Below, in pieces: positions 22,670 through 24,117 of a DNA stretch of 24,117 bases. Position numbers and translations under genes: made by a program. The stretch comes from DATFWC01 sp045801465 (lineage in GTDB: Bacteria > Pseudomonadota > Alphaproteobacteria > Rhizobiales > Xanthobacteraceae), in the NCBI GenBank assembly GCA_045801465.1, contig JBJMSU010000151.1, positions 1 through 24,117 on the forward strand, given 5' to 3'. Numbering within the stretch: position 1 is the stretch's first letter; each line of letters starts with the position of its first letter. The notes under the pieces are model-generated. The model did no database searches. It was not told where the DNA came from and saw only the letters and a program-made list of their open reading frames with translations.

Positions 22670-23269
22670 TCACCATCGGCGGCCCGGCAGGGTCGCCACC
22701 GCGCGCAGAATGCCATGCACCTGGGCCCGGGCGGAATCGATCCCGCGCGAGCTATCCACGACGAAATGCGCGCGGGCGCGCTTTTCCGAATCAGGCATCT
22801 GCTTGCCCAGTATGGCCTCTAGCTTGGCCGGCGTCATGCCTGGCCGCAACTGTGCCCGGGCCCGCTGCAGCTCCGGTGTGGCGGAGACGACGACGACCGC
22901 ATCGACCCGGGCATCTCCTCCGGTTTCGAACAAGAGCGGAATGTCCAGGACCGCAACGCGCGCGCCGCGGCTGGCGACCGCCGCGAGGAACTGCTCCTCG
23001 GCCACGCGCACCAGCGGATGGACGATTGCTTCCAAGCGTTTGATGCCGGCCGCGTCGTCGAGCACGCGCGCCGCAAGCTTCTCCCGGTCGACCCGGCCGC
23101 CCACCGTCGTTCCCGGAAAGGCGTTCTCGACCGCAGCCACTGCCTCGCCTTCATAAAGCCGGTGCACCGCCGCATCGGCATCGTGCACCGGCACGCCGGC
23201 TTCGGTAAAGAGCCGGCTCGTGGTCGATTTCCCCATGCCGATCGAGCCGGTAAGGCCGAGGATGAACAT
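22670..23269 (-). CDS. coaE: Dephospho-CoA kinase
   Basis: Last step of coenzyme A synthesis: phosphorylates the 3'-hydroxyl of dephospho-CoA. 199 residues. P-loop GSIGMGKST (8-16), DADAAVHRLY (30-39), VLDIPLLFE (107-115), and the lid region with QRARAQLRPGMT. ATG 23269 lies 3 nt after the aroE stop codon, so the two are cotranscribed and probably coupled. The order aroE-coaE-dnaQ is a familiar alphaproteobacterial group. Confidence 0.96.
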   Translation of the reverse strand: MFILGLTGSIGMGKSTTSRLFTEAGVPVHDADAAVHRLYEGEAVAAVENAFPGTTVGGRVDREKLAARVLDDAAGIKRLEAIVHPLVRVAEEQFLAAVASRGARVAVLDIPLLFETGGDARVDAVVVVSATPELQRARAQLRPGMTPAKLEAILGKQMPDSEKRARAHFVVDSSRGIDSARAQVHGILRAVATLPGRRW

Positions 23270-23272
23270 GAC

Positions 23273-24117
23273 CTAGTGTCCCGCGAGTCCGGTCTTGGCG
23301 TGGATGTCGGACTCGATCAGGGACTTGAGCTCCGGCGTCACGCTCGGCGTCACGCCGAACCAGCGGGCAAAGCCGGGCACCGCCTGGTGCAGCAGCATGC
23401 CCAGTCCGTCAACGGTGCGGTGACCCCTCGCTCTCGCTGCGCGCAAGAATTCCGTCTCGAGTGGCACATAGACGATGTCGTAAACGATCGCCGCCGGCTT
23501 GAGCGGCGCGAGATCGAGTTCGAGCGCAGGCTTGTCGATCATGCCCAAAGAGGTCGTGTTCACCACGAGATCGCCACGTCCGAGACGTTGCGGCAGTTGG
23601 GCGAAGCTCTCGGCGGAGATCCATTGGCTGAAGTGCGCCGCCAGATCCTGCGCGCGCGCCAAGGTTCGGTTGACCAGCGCGATCTCGATTCCCCGCGCGA
23701 GCAGCGCATGGACTACGGCACGGGCGGCGCCTCCCGCCCCTAGGACTACGGCGCGATGGGTCGTCTCGTGCCAGCGCGGGATCGAGGCATCGAGGTGGGC
23801 GATGAAACCGTAGGCGTCGGTGTTGCCGCCGACAAGCCGATCGTTCTCGTACCAGACGGTGTTGACGGCGCCGATCGCTTGAGCGGCTTCATCCCGCCGG
23901 TCGACCAGACGGAAAGCCGCTTCCTTGTGGGGAACCGTGATATTGGCGCCCACATAGCCTTGTCTCCGCAGATCTCGGAGAAAATTGGCGAAATCAGGTT
24001 CCGGCACGTCCGCACGCTCATACGCGCCGGCAATTCCGAGCGTCTTGAGCCAATAGCCATGCAGCAGGGGTGAGCGGGAGTGCGCCACCGGATGGCCGAT
24101 CACGCAGGCGCGCGGAC
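23273..24117 (-). CDS. aroE: Shikimate dehydrogenase (5' end cut by window edge)
   Basis: NADP-dependent reduction of 3-dehydroshikimate to shikimate in aromatic amino acid synthesis. At least 280 residues are visible. Motifs: SRSPLLHGYW (shikimate binding), ITVPHKEAAF with the catalytic Lys, GNTDAYGF, the nucleotide-binding GAGGAARAVVHALL, NTTSLGM and DGLGMLLHQAVPGF. The first in-frame GTG in the window (24103) is almost certainly an internal valine: the frame continues upstream as PRACVIGHP, which matches the usual family N-terminus, so the true start is beyond 24117. The gene expected next upstream in this group is maf (septum formation/nucleotide pyrophosphatase), outside the window. Confidence 0.94.
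   Translation of the reverse strand, partial: PRACVIGHPVAHSRSPLLHGYWLKTLGIAGAYERADVPEPDFANFLRDLRRQGYVGANITVPHKEAAFRLVDRRDEAAQAIGAVNTVWYENDRLVGGNTDAYGFIAHLDASIPRWHETTHRAVVLGAGGAARAVVHALLARGIEIALVNRTLARAQDLAAHFSQWISAESFAQLPQRLGRGDLVVNTTSLGMIDKPALELDLAPLKPAAIVYDIVYVPLETEFLRAARARGHRTVDGLGMLLHQAVPGFARWFGVTPSVTPELKSLIESDIHAKTGLAGH

Noticed and set aside
24101..24103. GTG at 24103 as the aroE start
   Set aside because: The frame stays open to the window edge and reads PRAC before VIGHP, as in the family; this GTG is an internal valine.

Overview
The window is gene-dense chromosomal DNA of high GC content from an alphaproteobacterium, most likely of the order Hyphomicrobiales (Rhizobiales; a Bradyrhizobium/Rhodoplanes/Xanthobacteraceae-like lineage). 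The evidence is gene order and protein style: a divergent lipoprotein next to rsmI-yraN-gshB-comM, a his operon carrying a DUF2628 gene, hslVU divergent from hisB, and the aroE-coaE-dnaQ / secB / fxsA / timA-mltA-smr group, which in this group commonly lies near the replication origin. I see no tRNA, rRNA, CRISPR array, insertion sequence or prophage gene.

Layout. (1) 1-176: 5' end of a minus-strand lipoprotein, probably the penicillin-binding protein activator that often faces rsmI. (2) 177-606: 430 bp intergenic region with a two-unit palindromic repeat module. (3) 607-1963: rsmI and yraN (+). (4) 1986-3689: methyl-accepting chemotaxis protein (-), lying between yraN and gshB. (5) 3794-6442: gshB and comM (+). 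(6) 6575-10340: an accessory-looking block (+): an S8 serine protease, a small protein resembling a stand-alone protease propeptide/inhibitor, and a hybrid histidine kinase with one intact and one degenerate receiver. (7) 15273 down to 10421 (-): hisB-DUF2628-hisH-hisA-hisF-hisE-coaA, probably one operon. (8) 15274-15556: divergent hisB/hslV region with a second, inverted copy of the palindromic module. (9) 15557-17429: hslV-hslU (+). (10) 20546 down to 17503 (-): timA-mltA-smr, joined by ATGA overlaps, then a small membrane protein. (11) 20817-21860: fxsA and secB (+). (12) 24117 down to 21877 (-): aroE (cut by the window edge), coaE, dnaQ.

How the genes work together. The his genes cover the central histidine pathway: HisE, HisA, the HisH-HisF synthase and HisB. 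HslVU is an ATP-dependent cytosolic protease. SecB, the Tim44-like protein, FxsA, MltA and the left-edge lipoprotein belong to the cell envelope and protein export. CoaA and CoaE are the first and last enzymes of coenzyme A synthesis. Most of the window is conserved housekeeping DNA.

The least ordinary observations are a roughly 165 bp two-hairpin module present twice in inverted orientation (413-581 and 15336-15499), with conserved arm, loop and spacer geometry; the S8 protease paired with a propeptide-like small protein; and a separate perfect 16-bp inverted repeat whose right arm supplies the stop codon of hisA.
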